From NCBI GenBank assembly GCA_035642535.1, contig DASQSE010000020.1, positions 1 to 64,000 of the forward strand: a stretch of 64,000 nucleotides of DNA, in the 5' to 3' direction. The notes under the pieces were generated by a model. That model saw only the letters and a program-made list of their open reading frames with translations. It had not been told where the DNA came from and ran no database searches. A program made the translations under genes and the position numbers. Positions 25,622 to 34,483 of the stretch are shown here, piece after piece (position 1 is the stretch's first letter; each line of letters starts with the position of its first letter). The DNA comes from Jatrophihabitans sp035642535. GTDB taxonomy: Bacteria; Actinomycetota; Actinomycetes; Mycobacteriales; Jatrophihabitantaceae.

Positions 25622-26532
25622 TAGCCGACCAGCACCTCGTTCGCGAGCGGTTCGCCCGTTCGGTAGCGCAGCAGTTGCTCGCGCACGAGTGCGTAGGCCC
25701 GTTCCTGCCAGCCGCGGGTGCCGCCGCCGACGTGCGGGGTGAGGAGCAGGTTCGGCGCGTCCCACAGTGGATGCCCGGCGGGCAGTGGCTCCGGCTCGGT
25801 GACGTCGAGGAAGGCGTGCAGCCGGCGGGCGATCAACTCGGCGAGCAGTGCGTCGGTGTCGACGATCGCGCCGCGCGCAACGTTGACGAGCAGCGCACCG
25901 TCCGGCATGGCAGCCAAGAACGCGGCGTCCGCGAGGCGCTCGGTCTGCGGCGTGTGGGGCAGCGCCAGCACCACGACGTGGTGCGTGGGTAGCAGTTCCG
26001 CTAGCTCGTCGAGCGTGTGCACGCCGGGTCGCGCCGTACGTGCGACGAGCGTGGCCTCGGCGTCGAACACCCGGACGGCGGCCGCGACCCGCCTCCCGAT
26101 GTCACCCGCGCCGAGTACGAGCACCCGTCGCCCGGTGAGGCCGCCGACGAACACCGGCTCCCACCTGTGCGCACGGCGTGCGTCCTCGAAACGCGGCAGC
26201 TCGCGCAGTACGGCCAGCATCCCCGCGAGTGCGAGCTCTGCGGTCGAGGCGCCGTGCACGCCCCGGCCGCTGTAGAGCCGCACGCCGGGCGGGATGAGCG
26301 GCAGCCAGGGCTCGACGCCGGCGGACACGAGTTGGACGACGCGCAGCCCGGGCAGTGCCGCCAGCGCCTGGGCTGGTGGCGGCGGCGTGTCGTAGCGGCC
26401 GACGAAGAACTCGATCCGCTCGACGCCGGGCGGCGGTTCGCTTCGCCCGTCCCACACGAGCACCTCGACCTCAGGTGGCAACGCGCCGACGTAATCCACG
26501 GCATCCGGCGTGGGCAGGCTCGCGGTCGTCAC
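25618..26532 (-). CDS. D-isomer-specific 2-hydroxyacid dehydrogenase family protein
   Basis: 304 residues from GTG 26532, which follows TAGCGT (26540-26545) by 7 nt without a Shine-Dalgarno; another GTG at 26562 precedes the promoter-like box. NAD Rossmann motif VLVLGAGDIGRRVAAAV, catalytic Arg in LLVNVARGAIVDTDALL, Glu in VTEPEPLPAGHPLW and His in LLLTPHVGGGTRG. Reduces or oxidises 2-oxo/2-hydroxy acids; the substrate is not inferable. Its 3' end overlaps the PH gene stop by 4 nt (convergent). Confidence 0.9.
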   Translation of the reverse strand: MTTASLPTPDAVDYVGALPPEVEVLVWDGRSEPPPGVERIEFFVGRYDTPPPPAQALAALPGLRVVQLVSAGVEPWLPLIPPGVRLYSGRGVHGASTAELALAGMLAVLRELPRFEDARRAHRWEPVFVGGLTGRRVLVLGAGDIGRRVAAAVRVFDAEATLVARTARPGVHTLDELAELLPTHHVVVLALPHTPQTERLADAAFLAAMPDGALLVNVARGAIVDTDALLAELIARRLHAFLDVTEPEPLPAGHPLWDAPNLLLTPHVGGGTRGWQERAYALVREQLLRYRTGEPLANEVLVGY

Positions 26533-26598
26533 CGCTGAAACGCTACGCACGAGCGATGGCACAGGTGCGCTGTGGTGTCTTCAGGCACACTGGCAGAC

Positions 26599-27825
26599 AT
26601 GGACCTCGCCCGTCGGCTCGCACTCGCGGGCGCGGCGTGCGCACTGCTCGCGGCGTGCGGCACCAGTGCCGCGGGCTCGCCGACCTGGGGACCCAGCCCG
26701 CCGTACGCCGCCGGGACGGCGCAGGCCAGCCCGATCCTGCCCGTGCCGACAGGGACCGGCGGATCGGGCGGGACGGGCGGCGGTCCGGCGCTGCCCGGCG
26801 GGGGCGGAATCACCGTGGCTCCGTCGTCCGGGGCGGGGCCGCGCATCGACCCGTTCGTGGTCGCCACGCATCTCGCGGCGCCGGTGGGGCTCACCATGCT
26901 GCCCGACGGCACCGCGCTGGTGGGTGAGCGGACGACCGGGCGCATCGTGCGCGTGCAGCCGCGCGCAGGGCAGCCGGTGCCGACCATCCGGACGCTGCGC
27001 GGCCTCGACACATCCGGCGACGGCGGGCTGCTGGACCTCGCCGTCTCGCCCGGCTACTCCGAGGACGGGCTGATCTACGCATATGTGACCACGCGGACCG
27101 ACAACCGGGTCGTCGACTTCACGCTGCACGGGCCGGTGACGCCCGTCTTCACCGGAATCCCGAAGGGCCGCACCGGCAACACCGGCCGCATCGCGTTCGG
27201 CGCGGACGGCAACCTGTACATCGGCACGGGTGACACCGGGCATCCGGCGCGCGCCGCCGACCCGCACAACCTCGCCGGCAAGGTGCTGCGCGTGAACGAG
27301 ATCGGCGATACGCCACCCAGCAACCCGCGGCCGTCCTCACCCGTTTGGACGAGCGGGCACCGGCTCGTCAACGGGCTGTGCTCGATTCCGCAGACGAGGT
27401 GGATGCTCGAGGTCGAGGCCGGAACGGCGCGCGTGTCGGACGAGGTCAACGTCCTGACCCGCGGGAAGTTCTACGGCTGGCCCGCACCGCGATCCGGCGC
27501 CGAGCCGCCGATCGGCCGGCTTCCGGGCGATTACCCGGCACCCGGCGGCTGCGCGGTACTCGCCGGGCGGTTGTGGGTGACCTCGCTGAGTGGCAAGGCG
27601 CTGCTCTCGGCACCGCTGCGCGCGACGCGTTCGCTGCTCGCGACGGAGCAGTTCACCCCGTTCCTGAAGAACCGCTACGGCCGCCTGAAGACGGTGGTCG
27701 CGGCCGCCGACGGCGCGCTCTGGCTCACCACCTCCAACCGCGACGGGCACGGCACGCCCGTCGCCGCGGACGAGCGGGTCATCCGCTGGGTGCCGCGGGC
27801 GCCGGCCGGACGGAACCCCGCGTAG
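26599..27825 (+). CDS. Lipoprotein with PQQ-dependent glucose/sorbosone dehydrogenase-type propeller (LppZ-like)
   Basis: 408 residues from ATG 26599. Type II signal: LALAGAACALLAACGTS with lipobox LAAC, so the mature N-terminal Cys is lipid-anchored outside the cell. A Gly/Pro/Ser-rich linker (about residues 25-85) precedes a six-bladed propeller: APVGLTMLPDGTALVGERTT, GDGGLLDLAVSPGYSEDG, GRIAFGADGNLYIGTGDTGH and GKVLRVNEIGD. The position near ilvB and gatB matches lppZ (Rv3006) of M. tuberculosis. It is not certain that it still binds PQQ or sugars. Confidence 0.86.
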   Translation: MDLARRLALAGAACALLAACGTSAAGSPTWGPSPPYAAGTAQASPILPVPTGTGGSGGTGGGPALPGGGGITVAPSSGAGPRIDPFVVATHLAAPVGLTMLPDGTALVGERTTGRIVRVQPRAGQPVPTIRTLRGLDTSGDGGLLDLAVSPGYSEDGLIYAYVTTRTDNRVVDFTLHGPVTPVFTGIPKGRTGNTGRIAFGADGNLYIGTGDTGHPARAADPHNLAGKVLRVNEIGDTPPSNPRPSSPVWTSGHRLVNGLCSIPQTRWMLEVEAGTARVSDEVNVLTRGKFYGWPAPRSGAEPPIGRLPGDYPAPGGCAVLAGRLWVTSLSGKALLSAPLRATRSLLATEQFTPFLKNRYGRLKTVVAAADGALWLTTSNRDGHGTPVAADERVIRWVPRAPAGRNPA

Positions 27826-27828
27826 CCC

Positions 27829-28326
27829 TCAGCCCAGCTCGCGGACGGCCTGCCGGATCTGGTTGATGTTCTCGCGCAGCATGTCCGACACCAGCTCGTC
27901 GGTGCGCGGATCCGCGAGGATCTCGAAGATCACCCGCATCGAGGTCTCGCTGGCGATCTCGATGATCCGGTCGTGGAAGGGCACGAGGGCGATCCGTCCG
28001 GCTGTCGGGTCGTCGCGGATCTTCTCGGCCACCATCTGCTTGAGCTCGTCGCGGTTCTCGGCCAGCGCCGCCGCGATGTTGCGCGTGTAGTGTCCCGTCT
28101 CCAGCACCGAGGCCACTTCGTCGAGTACGGCGACCGTGATCGGCTGTTTGACCACGTCCACGACCCGATCAGAAGCGTGATTGATCAGGCGAACGACGAA
28201 CGGCTCGCGCAACCCACGCTTGAGGAGCCACCTGCTCAGCAGGCCGGCGATGAACGCAAGGACGATCAAGCCACCGACGACCCAGAGCGAGATGACGAGT
28301 ACGGAGTTATCCGCGGCGAGGGGCAT
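27829..28326 (-). CDS. Membrane-anchored protein of unknown function
   Basis: 165 residues. One N-terminal membrane helix, SVLVISLWVVGGLIVLAFIA (about 8-27), then Arg/Lys-rich SRWLLKRGLREP, so the rest is probably cytosolic. The remainder is a long, charged, all-helical domain (VVDVVKQPITVAVLDEVASV, then MVAEKIRDDP and LVSDMLRENINQIRQAV). No family recognised. It converges with the LppZ-like gene, 3 nt apart. Confidence 0.7.
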   Translation of the reverse strand: MPLAADNSVLVISLWVVGGLIVLAFIAGLLSRWLLKRGLREPFVVRLINHASDRVVDVVKQPITVAVLDEVASVLETGHYTRNIAAALAENRDELKQMVAEKIRDDPTAGRIALVPFHDRIIEIASETSMRVIFEILADPRTDELVSDMLRENINQIRQAVRELG

Positions 28327-28356
28327 ACCTGCGATCCTGCCGTCCCCGTCGCGAAA

Positions 28357-29412
28357 TCAGTGGCTCCGGTAGGCGTGGCGCAGCGCGAGAACGAGCAGCC
28401 CGAGGATGCCGAGCCCGACCAGGGCGATCACCGCCAACCACGAGGCGGGGCCGCCGCCGCCCTTGTGGTGGGGCGTCGGCGTCGCGGTTCTCGTGGGCCG
28501 TGGGCTCGGGGTGTTGTGATGCGTCGCCGGCAGCGCGAACGGCACGGCGTAGACCGGGGTGCGGCGGCCCTCGGAGTCGATCACCAGCCGCCGGCCGACG
28601 AGCGCGATGCCCTCGCCCTGCCGCTGGCGCGGCAGCGCGACCCGCTTCGGGGCGTGGTGCAACGCGGCGCTCAGCCCGCTCGGGCCGACCCGCCAGACGT
28701 ATGCGTCCACGTACGTGCGGAGCACGAACACCGCGCCGTTCCGGGCGAACGCGGCCGAGGTCGCCCCGAGCAGCGCGAGCGGGTTGGCCGTCCCCGTCAG
28801 CAGGGGGACCCGCCCCACTCGGCGGAGCAGCTGCGCTCGTCCGGCAGCCGGGCGCGCCGGAAGGCGGTATACCACCGCAGCGCCGGCCGTCTTGGTCGCG
28901 ATGTAGGCGGTGCCGCCCGGTGCGACGGCCAGCGACTCGGCGTTGACGGGGCCGCTCGGGTAGCGCAGCCGCCACACGGCCGTCGCCCGCACGTGGATCG
29001 AGCGCTGCCGGCTGGTGGGCCGGATGTGCGGCTCCCGGACGCGATAGACCTCCACCTCGTTGCGCTTCGCGTCGTTGTCACCGATGTCGGCCAGCCAGAC
29101 CGAAGGCGTGCCGGCGGCATCACGAGCGACTGCGATGTCCTCCCAGTCGACGTTGCGCGCGTTGGAGACCGTGATCACGGCCGCTGTCGCGCCGGTCCGC
29201 CGGTTGAGCGCGAAGAACCGGTGAGTGTCACCACTGTCGTTCTCGACGTAGAACACGCCGGGCGACGCGAGCCCCGGCGCGATGCCGCTCGCCTCGCCGA
29301 TCCGTCCGTCGCGGATGTGGAACAGCACTGTCGTGGTCGGGGCGGCAGGCGCGGCGTGCAGGCCCGCCGACCCGGTCAGGGCCGCGGCGAGGACGAGCCC
29401 GGCGACGCTCAG
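28357..29412 (-). CDS. Secreted, membrane-anchored beta-propeller-like protein with probable CTG start
   Basis: 351 residues if started at CTG 29412. Conventional start GTG 29328 would omit an in-frame signal sequence, SVAGLVLAAALTGSAGLHA, encoded just upstream; no ATG, GTG or TTG occurs in frame before a stop at 29464-29466. CTG 29412 overlaps the stop of the preceding gene as CTGA. The body has repeated strands (ASPGVFYVENDSGDTHRFFA, VDWEDIAVARDAAGTPSVWL, ADIGDNDAKRNEVEVYRV), then a Thr/Pro-rich linker and a C-terminal helix LAVIALVGLGILGLLVLAL with RHAYRSH. The topology suggests a type I membrane protein, extracellular. Function unknown. Confidence 0.7.
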   Translation of the reverse strand: MSVAGLVLAAALTGSAGLHAAPAAPTTTVLFHIRDGRIGEASGIAPGLASPGVFYVENDSGDTHRFFALNRRTGATAAVITVSNARNVDWEDIAVARDAAGTPSVWLADIGDNDAKRNEVEVYRVREPHIRPTSRQRSIHVRATAVWRLRYPSGPVNAESLAVAPGGTAYIATKTAGAAVVYRLPARPAAGRAQLLRRVGRVPLLTGTANPLALLGATSAAFARNGAVFVLRTYVDAYVWRVGPSGLSAALHHAPKRVALPRQRQGEGIALVGRRLVIDSEGRRTPVYAVPFALPATHHNTPSPRPTRTATPTPHHKGGGGPASWLAVIALVGLGILGLLVLALRHAYRSH

Positions 29413-30380
29413 CGGAACCAGTCCACGGACGCGCCGTGCGGGTCGGCGTAGGCGAGCGGGGTTTCATCACGGGCGAGCACGAACGGCACCGGCCCGGGTG
29501 GGGTCGGCAGGTCGACGATCACGCCCGGTCCCTCGTTCGACACCCACACCATCGGCCGCGCGGCAGCGAGCTCCGCCACCTCACTACGGAACCGCGCCCG
29601 CTCCGTCTCATCGAGATAACTCACCACCGCCGAGTGAAACACGACCAGCATCGCATCCGCGGGCACCGACGCGGCGGCCGCCACCAGATCACGCGTCAGG
29701 TCGCCGGTGCGCACCGGAGCCGGGTCGGCGCGGGCGATCTGCACCGCTTTGCGCAGTATCGCGAAGCGCTCGGTCTGTTCCGGCCAGATCAAAGACTCGA
29801 GCCACCGGACGTCCTCGTCGTCGGCGACGTCGAGCGGGTTCAGGTCGAGACCCGCCCGCCACGCCACGGACGGGAGGGCGGTCGGCAGCGGCGCCGGGCC
29901 GGCCACCGCGCAGTCGAACACCAGCGCGGCGTCGCCGAGGACCGGACCGCCGGCGTAGCGGTACGCGTAGCGATCCGGGTAGAGGCACAGTCCGGCCGCG
30001 GCGCCGACCTCCAGCAACGCGAGCGGCTGCGGCAAGGCGGCGAGGACGAGCAGCAGGACTGTGCAGCGTCGCGGCTCGTTGGTCTGCGTCCGGCGATCGA
30101 GCATCGTCGCCGACAAGGCGTCCCACCGGTCGAGCAGAAACGCCCGGAAGGCGGTGTACGAGTCGACCGGGCCGCCGAGGAAGCGCACCGCGCCCAGCAA
30201 CAGGTTTGGCTGCCGCTTCGGCGGCGGCAGCGTGTCGAGCCGGGCGAGCACTTCCCCGTCGTCCGCGACGCCCAGGCACAGCCGTTCGTAGCTCGGCGAG
30301 ATGCCGCGCAGTTGACGCTCGGCCATCGACCGGTAGCGCCTGTTCGTCGGCTGCCCAGCGTGCCCGGACCAGTCGACCAC
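29409..30380 (-). CDS. DUF2332 family protein
   Basis: 323 residues from GTG 30380. The opening RYRSMAERQLRGISPSYERL, then PPPKRQPNLLLGAVRFLGG and ALLEVGAAAGLCLYPDRYAY, are typical of DUF2332, where a SAM-like glycine-rich loop is visible (LEVGAAAGL). The late motif VVFHSAVVSYLDE fits a methyltransferase-like fold, but no activity is established. No signal peptide. Its stop overlaps the CTG start of the propeller gene. Confidence 0.85.
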   Translation of the reverse strand: MVDWSGHAGQPTNRRYRSMAERQLRGISPSYERLCLGVADDGEVLARLDTLPPPKRQPNLLLGAVRFLGGPVDSYTAFRAFLLDRWDALSATMLDRRTQTNEPRRCTVLLLVLAALPQPLALLEVGAAAGLCLYPDRYAYRYAGGPVLGDAALVFDCAVAGPAPLPTALPSVAWRAGLDLNPLDVADDEDVRWLESLIWPEQTERFAILRKAVQIARADPAPVRTGDLTRDLVAAAASVPADAMLVVFHSAVVSYLDETERARFRSEVAELAAARPMVWVSNEGPGVIVDLPTPPGPVPFVLARDETPLAYADPHGASVDWFR

Positions 30381-30388
30381 GCGTTAGC

Positions 30389-31870
30389 TCACCCGCTCGC
30401 GCCGAGTTTCTTGAGCAGGATCTCCTTCACGGCTGCGGCGTCGGCCTGCCCGCGGGTGGCCTTCATGACCGCGCCGACAAGCGCGCCGACCGCCGCCACC
30501 TTGCCGCCGCGGACCTTCTCCGCGATGTCCGGGTTGGCAGCGATCGCGTCGTCGGCGGCCTGCTCGAGCGCGCTGGTGTCCGAGACCACCTCGAGGCCGC
30601 GCTCGGCAACCACCGCGTCCACCGACGCCCCGGTGTCGAGCACCCCGTCCACCGCCTGGCGAGCCAGCGCCACCGACAGCGCGCCCTGCGCGACCAGCTC
30701 GATCACCCGGGCGACCTGATCGACCCCGATCGGCAGCTCCGCCGGCTCCACCTCGCGCGCATTGGCCTGCTGCGCGAGATAGCCCAGCCACCAGTTGCGC
30801 GCCTCGCCGACCGGCGCGCCGGCGTCGACGGTTGCGCCCACGAGATCGACAACCCCGGCGTTGCTCATATGCACCATGTCGGCGGCGCCGACGCCGAGCT
30901 CGTCGCGCAGTCGTGAGCGGCGCGCGGCGGGCAGCTCGGGCAGGGCCGAGCGCAGCGACTCCACCCACGCCTCGTCCGGGGCCATCGGGACGAGATCCGG
31001 CTCCGGGAAGTACCGGTAGTCGGTCGCCTCCTCCTTGCTGCGCCCAGGCCGGGTGTCGCCGGCTTGCTCCTGGAAATGCCGGGTCTCCTGCACGACCTTG
31101 CCGCCGCCGTCGAGGACCTCGGCCTGCCGCAGGATCTCCGAGCGCACCGCGCGCTCGACCGAGCGCAGCGAGTTGACGTTCTTCGTCTCCGACCGGGTAC
31201 CCCACTCCTCCCCCGGGCGGTTGAGCGACGTGTTGACATCGCAACGCAATGAGCCCTGCTCCATCCGCACGTCGCTCACGTCCAGCGTGCGCATGATCTC
31301 GCGCAGCTCGGTGACGTACGCGCGCGCGACCTCGGGCGCGAGCGCGCCGGTGCCCGCGACCGGTTTGGTGACGATCTCGACGAGCGGGATCCCCGCCCTG
31401 TTGTAGTCGACGAGCGAGTAGTCCGCACCATGGATGCGGCCGGAGGTGCCGACGTGCGTGTTCTTGCCGGTGTCCTCCTCGAGGTGCACGCGCTCGATGC
31501 CGATACGGACGTCGACCTCGCCAACTCTGATATCCAGATAGCCGTCGATACACAGCGGCTCGTCGTACTGCGATGTTTGGAAGTTCTTCGGCATGTCGGG
31601 ATAGAAGTAGTTCTTGCGCGCGAACCGGCACCACGTCGCGATCGAGCAGTGCAGCGCCAGCCCGATCCGGATCGTCGACTCGATCGCCTTCTCGTTCGCG
31701 ACCGGAAGCGACCCGGGCAGCCCGAGACAGACCGGGCACACCTGGGTGTTCGGCTCGGCGCCGAACTCGGTCGAGCAGCCGCAGAACATTTTCGACGCGG
31801 TGCCGAGCTCGACGTGCGTCTCGAGCCCGATCACCGGCTCGTACTTGGCGAGCACCTCTTCGTACTTCAT
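30389..31870 (-). CDS. gatB: Asp-tRNA(Asn)/Glu-tRNA(Gln) amidotransferase subunit B
   Basis: 493 residues. N-terminal cradle PVIGLETHVELGTASKMFCG, the Zn-binding Cys set (FCGCS and CPVCLG), RKNYFYPDMPKNFQTSQYDE and DYNRAGIPLVEIV; the C-terminal YqeY-like helical tail (DAAAVKEILLKKLG) ends the protein. It phosphorylates and amidates Glu-tRNA(Gln) with ammonia from GatA. Start ATG 31870 overlaps the GatA stop as ATGA. Gene order gatC-gatA-gatB. Confidence 0.97.
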   Translation of the reverse strand: MKYEEVLAKYEPVIGLETHVELGTASKMFCGCSTEFGAEPNTQVCPVCLGLPGSLPVANEKAIESTIRIGLALHCSIATWCRFARKNYFYPDMPKNFQTSQYDEPLCIDGYLDIRVGEVDVRIGIERVHLEEDTGKNTHVGTSGRIHGADYSLVDYNRAGIPLVEIVTKPVAGTGALAPEVARAYVTELREIMRTLDVSDVRMEQGSLRCDVNTSLNRPGEEWGTRSETKNVNSLRSVERAVRSEILRQAEVLDGGGKVVQETRHFQEQAGDTRPGRSKEEATDYRYFPEPDLVPMAPDEAWVESLRSALPELPAARRSRLRDELGVGAADMVHMSNAGVVDLVGATVDAGAPVGEARNWWLGYLAQQANAREVEPAELPIGVDQVARVIELVAQGALSVALARQAVDGVLDTGASVDAVVAERGLEVVSDTSALEQAADDAIAANPDIAEKVRGGKVAAVGALVGAVMKATRGQADAAAVKEILLKKLGASG

Positions 31871-33354
31871 CCGCTCAGCTCCGGAATCGCAGCAAGGACC
31901 GGTTCGGTGGCCGCCTCGAACGCGGCCGCGACGCGGTAGCACCGGTCGTCGGCCAGCGCCGGCGCCATGACCTGCAGCCCGACGGGCAGCCCTTCCGAGA
32001 GTCCGCACGGCACCGAGATCGCGGGCGTACCGGCCAGCGACGCGGGCAGCGTGCACAGGTCGTTGACGTACATCGCCATCGGGTCGGCCGCGCGCTCGCC
32101 GATGTCGAACGCGACGAACGGCGTCGTCGGCGCGACCAGCACGTCGGTCTTCTCGAAGGCGGTGGCGAAATCGCGGGCGATCAACGTGCGGACCTTCTGC
32201 GCCTGCCCGTAGTAGGCGTCGTAATAGCCGGACGACAGCGCATAGGTGCCGATCATGACGCGCCGCTTCACCTCGGGACCGAAGCCGGCCTCGCGCGTCA
32301 GCGACATCACGTCCTCGAGCGAGTTCGCGCCGTCGTCGCCCACCCGCAGCCCGTAGCGCACCGCATCGAAGCGCGCGAGGTTCGACGAGCACTCGCTCGG
32401 TGCGATCAGGTAGTACGCGGGCAGCGCGTACTCGAAGTGCGGGCAGCTGACCTCGATGACCTCGGCGCCGAGGCCACGCAGCGTCTCGACGGCGGCTTGG
32501 AAGGACGCGAGCACGCCGGGCTGGTAACCCTCACCGCCGAGCTCGCGCACCACGCCGACCCGCACCCCGGAGAGGTCGCCGCGCGCGCCTTCGCGGGCTG
32601 CAGCCACGATGGGCGGGGTCGGCGCTCCGATCGAGGTGGAGTCGCACTCGTCGTGCCCGCCGATCACCTCGTGCAGCAGCGCCGCGTCGAAGACCGTGCG
32701 CGCGAACGGCCCGGCCTGATCGAGCGAGGACGAGAACGCGATGAGGCCGTAGCGGGAGACACCGCCATAGGTCGGCTTGTGCCCGACGATCCCGGTGACC
32801 GCGGCCGGCTGCCGGATCGAACCGCCGGTGTCGGTGCCGATGGCCAAGGGCGCCTGGTATCCGGCGACGGCGGCGCTCGATCCGCCGGACGAGCCGCCCG
32901 GGATGCGGTTGAGGTCCCACGGGTTGTGCGTAGGGCCGAACGCCGAGTTCTCGGTGGACGAACCCATCGCGAACTCGTCCATGTTGGTCTTGCCGAGCAT
33001 GACGATGCCGGCCTGTTTGATACGGCGGGTGATCGTGGCGTCGTAGGGTGGCCGCCAGCCTTCGAGGATCTTCGAGCCTGCGGTCGTCGGCAGGTCCTTG
33101 GTGACGACGACGTCCTTCATCGCCAGCGGCACGCCGGCCAGCTGGCCGAGCGCGTCGCCGTTCGCACGCTGCTTGTCGACTGCACGGGCCGCGTCGAGGG
33201 CTCCCTCGGTGTCGACGTGCAGGAACGCGTGCAGTGCGCTGTCGACCGCCTCGATGCGGTCGAGATGGGCCTGCGCGACCTCGACCGCCGACGCCGCGCC
33301 GGATGCGACCAATCCCGCGATCTCGCTCGCGGACAGCCTGGTGAGGTCGCTCAC
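31867..33354 (-). CDS. gatA: Asp-tRNA(Asn)/Glu-tRNA(Gln) amidotransferase subunit A
   Basis: 495 residues from GTG 33354. Amidase signature with catalytic Lys (VPLAMKDVVVTKDLPT), Ser-cis-Ser (PGGSSGGSSAAVAG) and the nucleophile Ser in GTDTGGSIRQPAAVTG. Releases ammonia from glutamine and delivers it to GatB. It starts 25 nt after the gatC stop, within one operon. Confidence 0.97.
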   Translation of the reverse strand: MSDLTRLSASEIAGLVASGAASAVEVAQAHLDRIEAVDSALHAFLHVDTEGALDAARAVDKQRANGDALGQLAGVPLAMKDVVVTKDLPTTAGSKILEGWRPPYDATITRRIKQAGIVMLGKTNMDEFAMGSSTENSAFGPTHNPWDLNRIPGGSSGGSSAAVAGYQAPLAIGTDTGGSIRQPAAVTGIVGHKPTYGGVSRYGLIAFSSSLDQAGPFARTVFDAALLHEVIGGHDECDSTSIGAPTPPIVAAAREGARGDLSGVRVGVVRELGGEGYQPGVLASFQAAVETLRGLGAEVIEVSCPHFEYALPAYYLIAPSECSSNLARFDAVRYGLRVGDDGANSLEDVMSLTREAGFGPEVKRRVMIGTYALSSGYYDAYYGQAQKVRTLIARDFATAFEKTDVLVAPTTPFVAFDIGERAADPMAMYVNDLCTLPASLAGTPAISVPCGLSEGLPVGLQVMAPALADDRCYRVAAAFEAATEPVLAAIPELSG

Positions 33355-33379
33355 TGTGCAGCCCCGTTCGCTCCGGTCA

Positions 33380-33703
33380 TCACGCTTCGTCCGTCAGGAT
33401 TCGCGGGACCCGGAACTTGTTGTCCTCGACGTCCGGCGCTGCGGCGAGGACGGCCTCGCGGGGCAGCGGCGGGCGCACCTCGTCCGCACGGAAGACGTTC
33501 GTCATCGGAACGGCGTGCGACGTCGGGGGGATGTCGTCAGCAGCCACCTCGCCCACCCGGGCCACGGCGCCGAGGATCACGTCGAGTTGCCCGGCGAACA
33601 GATCCAGTTCATCCTCGCTGACTGCGAGGCGGGCCAGCCGCGCCAGGTGCGCGACCTCGGCACGACTGATGCGGCCGGTTGACGCGTCAGAAGATTCAGA
33701 CAC
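33380..33703 (-). CDS. gatC: Asp-tRNA(Asn)/Glu-tRNA(Gln) amidotransferase subunit C
   Basis: 107 residues from GTG 33703. Small helical linker subunit; ISRAEVAHLARLARLAVSED is the typical GatC start, and VPRILTDEA its end. The GTG lies 8 nt after TAGACT (33712-33717), a leaderless promoter for the operon. It is divergent from the ACT-domain gene. Confidence 0.95.
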   Translation of the reverse strand: MSESSDASTGRISRAEVAHLARLARLAVSEDELDLFAGQLDVILGAVARVGEVAADDIPPTSHAVPMTNVFRADEVRPPLPREAVLAAAPDVEDNKFRVPRILTDEA

Positions 33704-33804
33704 GGTGTCGAAGTCTACGGACGCCCGCGATCGGCCAATACGGCGTTCCGCGGCGCGCCGACCCGGTAACGCCGGGGACACGTCCATACGGCACCCTGGT
33801 GTGC

Positions 33805-34464
33805 ATGTCGTTCCTGCTGCGGGTCGTGCTGCCCGACCGCCCTGGTGTGCTCGGGGCCGTCGCCAGCGCCCTCGGCCAGGCTGGCGCCGACATCCTCAGC
33901 GTCGACGTCATCGAGCGCGCCCCCGGCAGCGCGGTGGACGACTTCGTGGTCGAGCTGCCTCCGGATCGGCTCGCCGACTCGCTGGTCACCGCCGCGGCGA
34001 GCGTCGACGGCGTGCAGGTCGAGTCGATCCGGCCTTACGCCGGGCAGATCGACCCACACCGCGAGCTGGAGTTGCTCGACGCCATCGGGCGTGATCCGGC
34101 CGCCTCCATGACCGTGCTCGCGGACGGCGTCGCGCGCGTGTTCCGCGCGGGCTGGACGCTCGTCCTCGCGCCACCGATCACCGGGCAGGCGCGGGTGCTG
34201 GCCTCCGGAGGCGCGGCGCCGGAGCTGACCTCGCTGCCCGCGCCGTGGTGGCCGCCCACACCGACCCGCCCGCTGTCGGCCGACGATGACTGGGCGCCGC
34301 GCGACTGGCAGCGGCTCGGCACCGAGCTCGCCGTCGCGCCGCTCGGCGACGGCGCGGTGCTGCTGGGCCGGCCGGCGCTGCGCTGGCTGCCGTCCGAGCT
34401 CGTCCGACTCCAGCATCTGGCCGCGATCGCCGCGACCGTTGCGCCTGCCTACGAGCCACACTGA
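33805..34464 (+). CDS. ACT-domain amino-acid-binding protein
   Basis: 219 residues from ATG 33805 (GTG two codons earlier possible). The N-terminal ACT fold starts FLLRVVLPDRPGVLGAVASA and continues AGADILSVDVIERAPGSAVD. The C-terminal half contains ELLDAIGRDPAASMTVLADG and a GAF-like, Trp-rich stretch; its role is unclear. A similar gene lies between gatC and ligA in mycobacteria (Rv3013). A likely sensor of an amino acid, but no regulatory partner is visible. Confidence 0.82.
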   Translation: MSFLLRVVLPDRPGVLGAVASALGQAGADILSVDVIERAPGSAVDDFVVELPPDRLADSLVTAAASVDGVQVESIRPYAGQIDPHRELELLDAIGRDPAASMTVLADGVARVFRAGWTLVLAPPITGQARVLASGGAAPELTSLPAPWWPPTPTRPLSADDDWAPRDWQRLGTELAVAPLGDGAVLLGRPALRWLPSELVRLQHLAAIAATVAPAYEPH

Positions 34465-34483
34465 CGCTTGCATCAGCGCGCGG

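Noticed and set aside
31573..33621. Plus-strand open frame of about 680 codons opposite gatB and gatA
   Set aside because: The opposite strand encodes well-conserved GatA/GatB; this frame is Arg-rich shadow.
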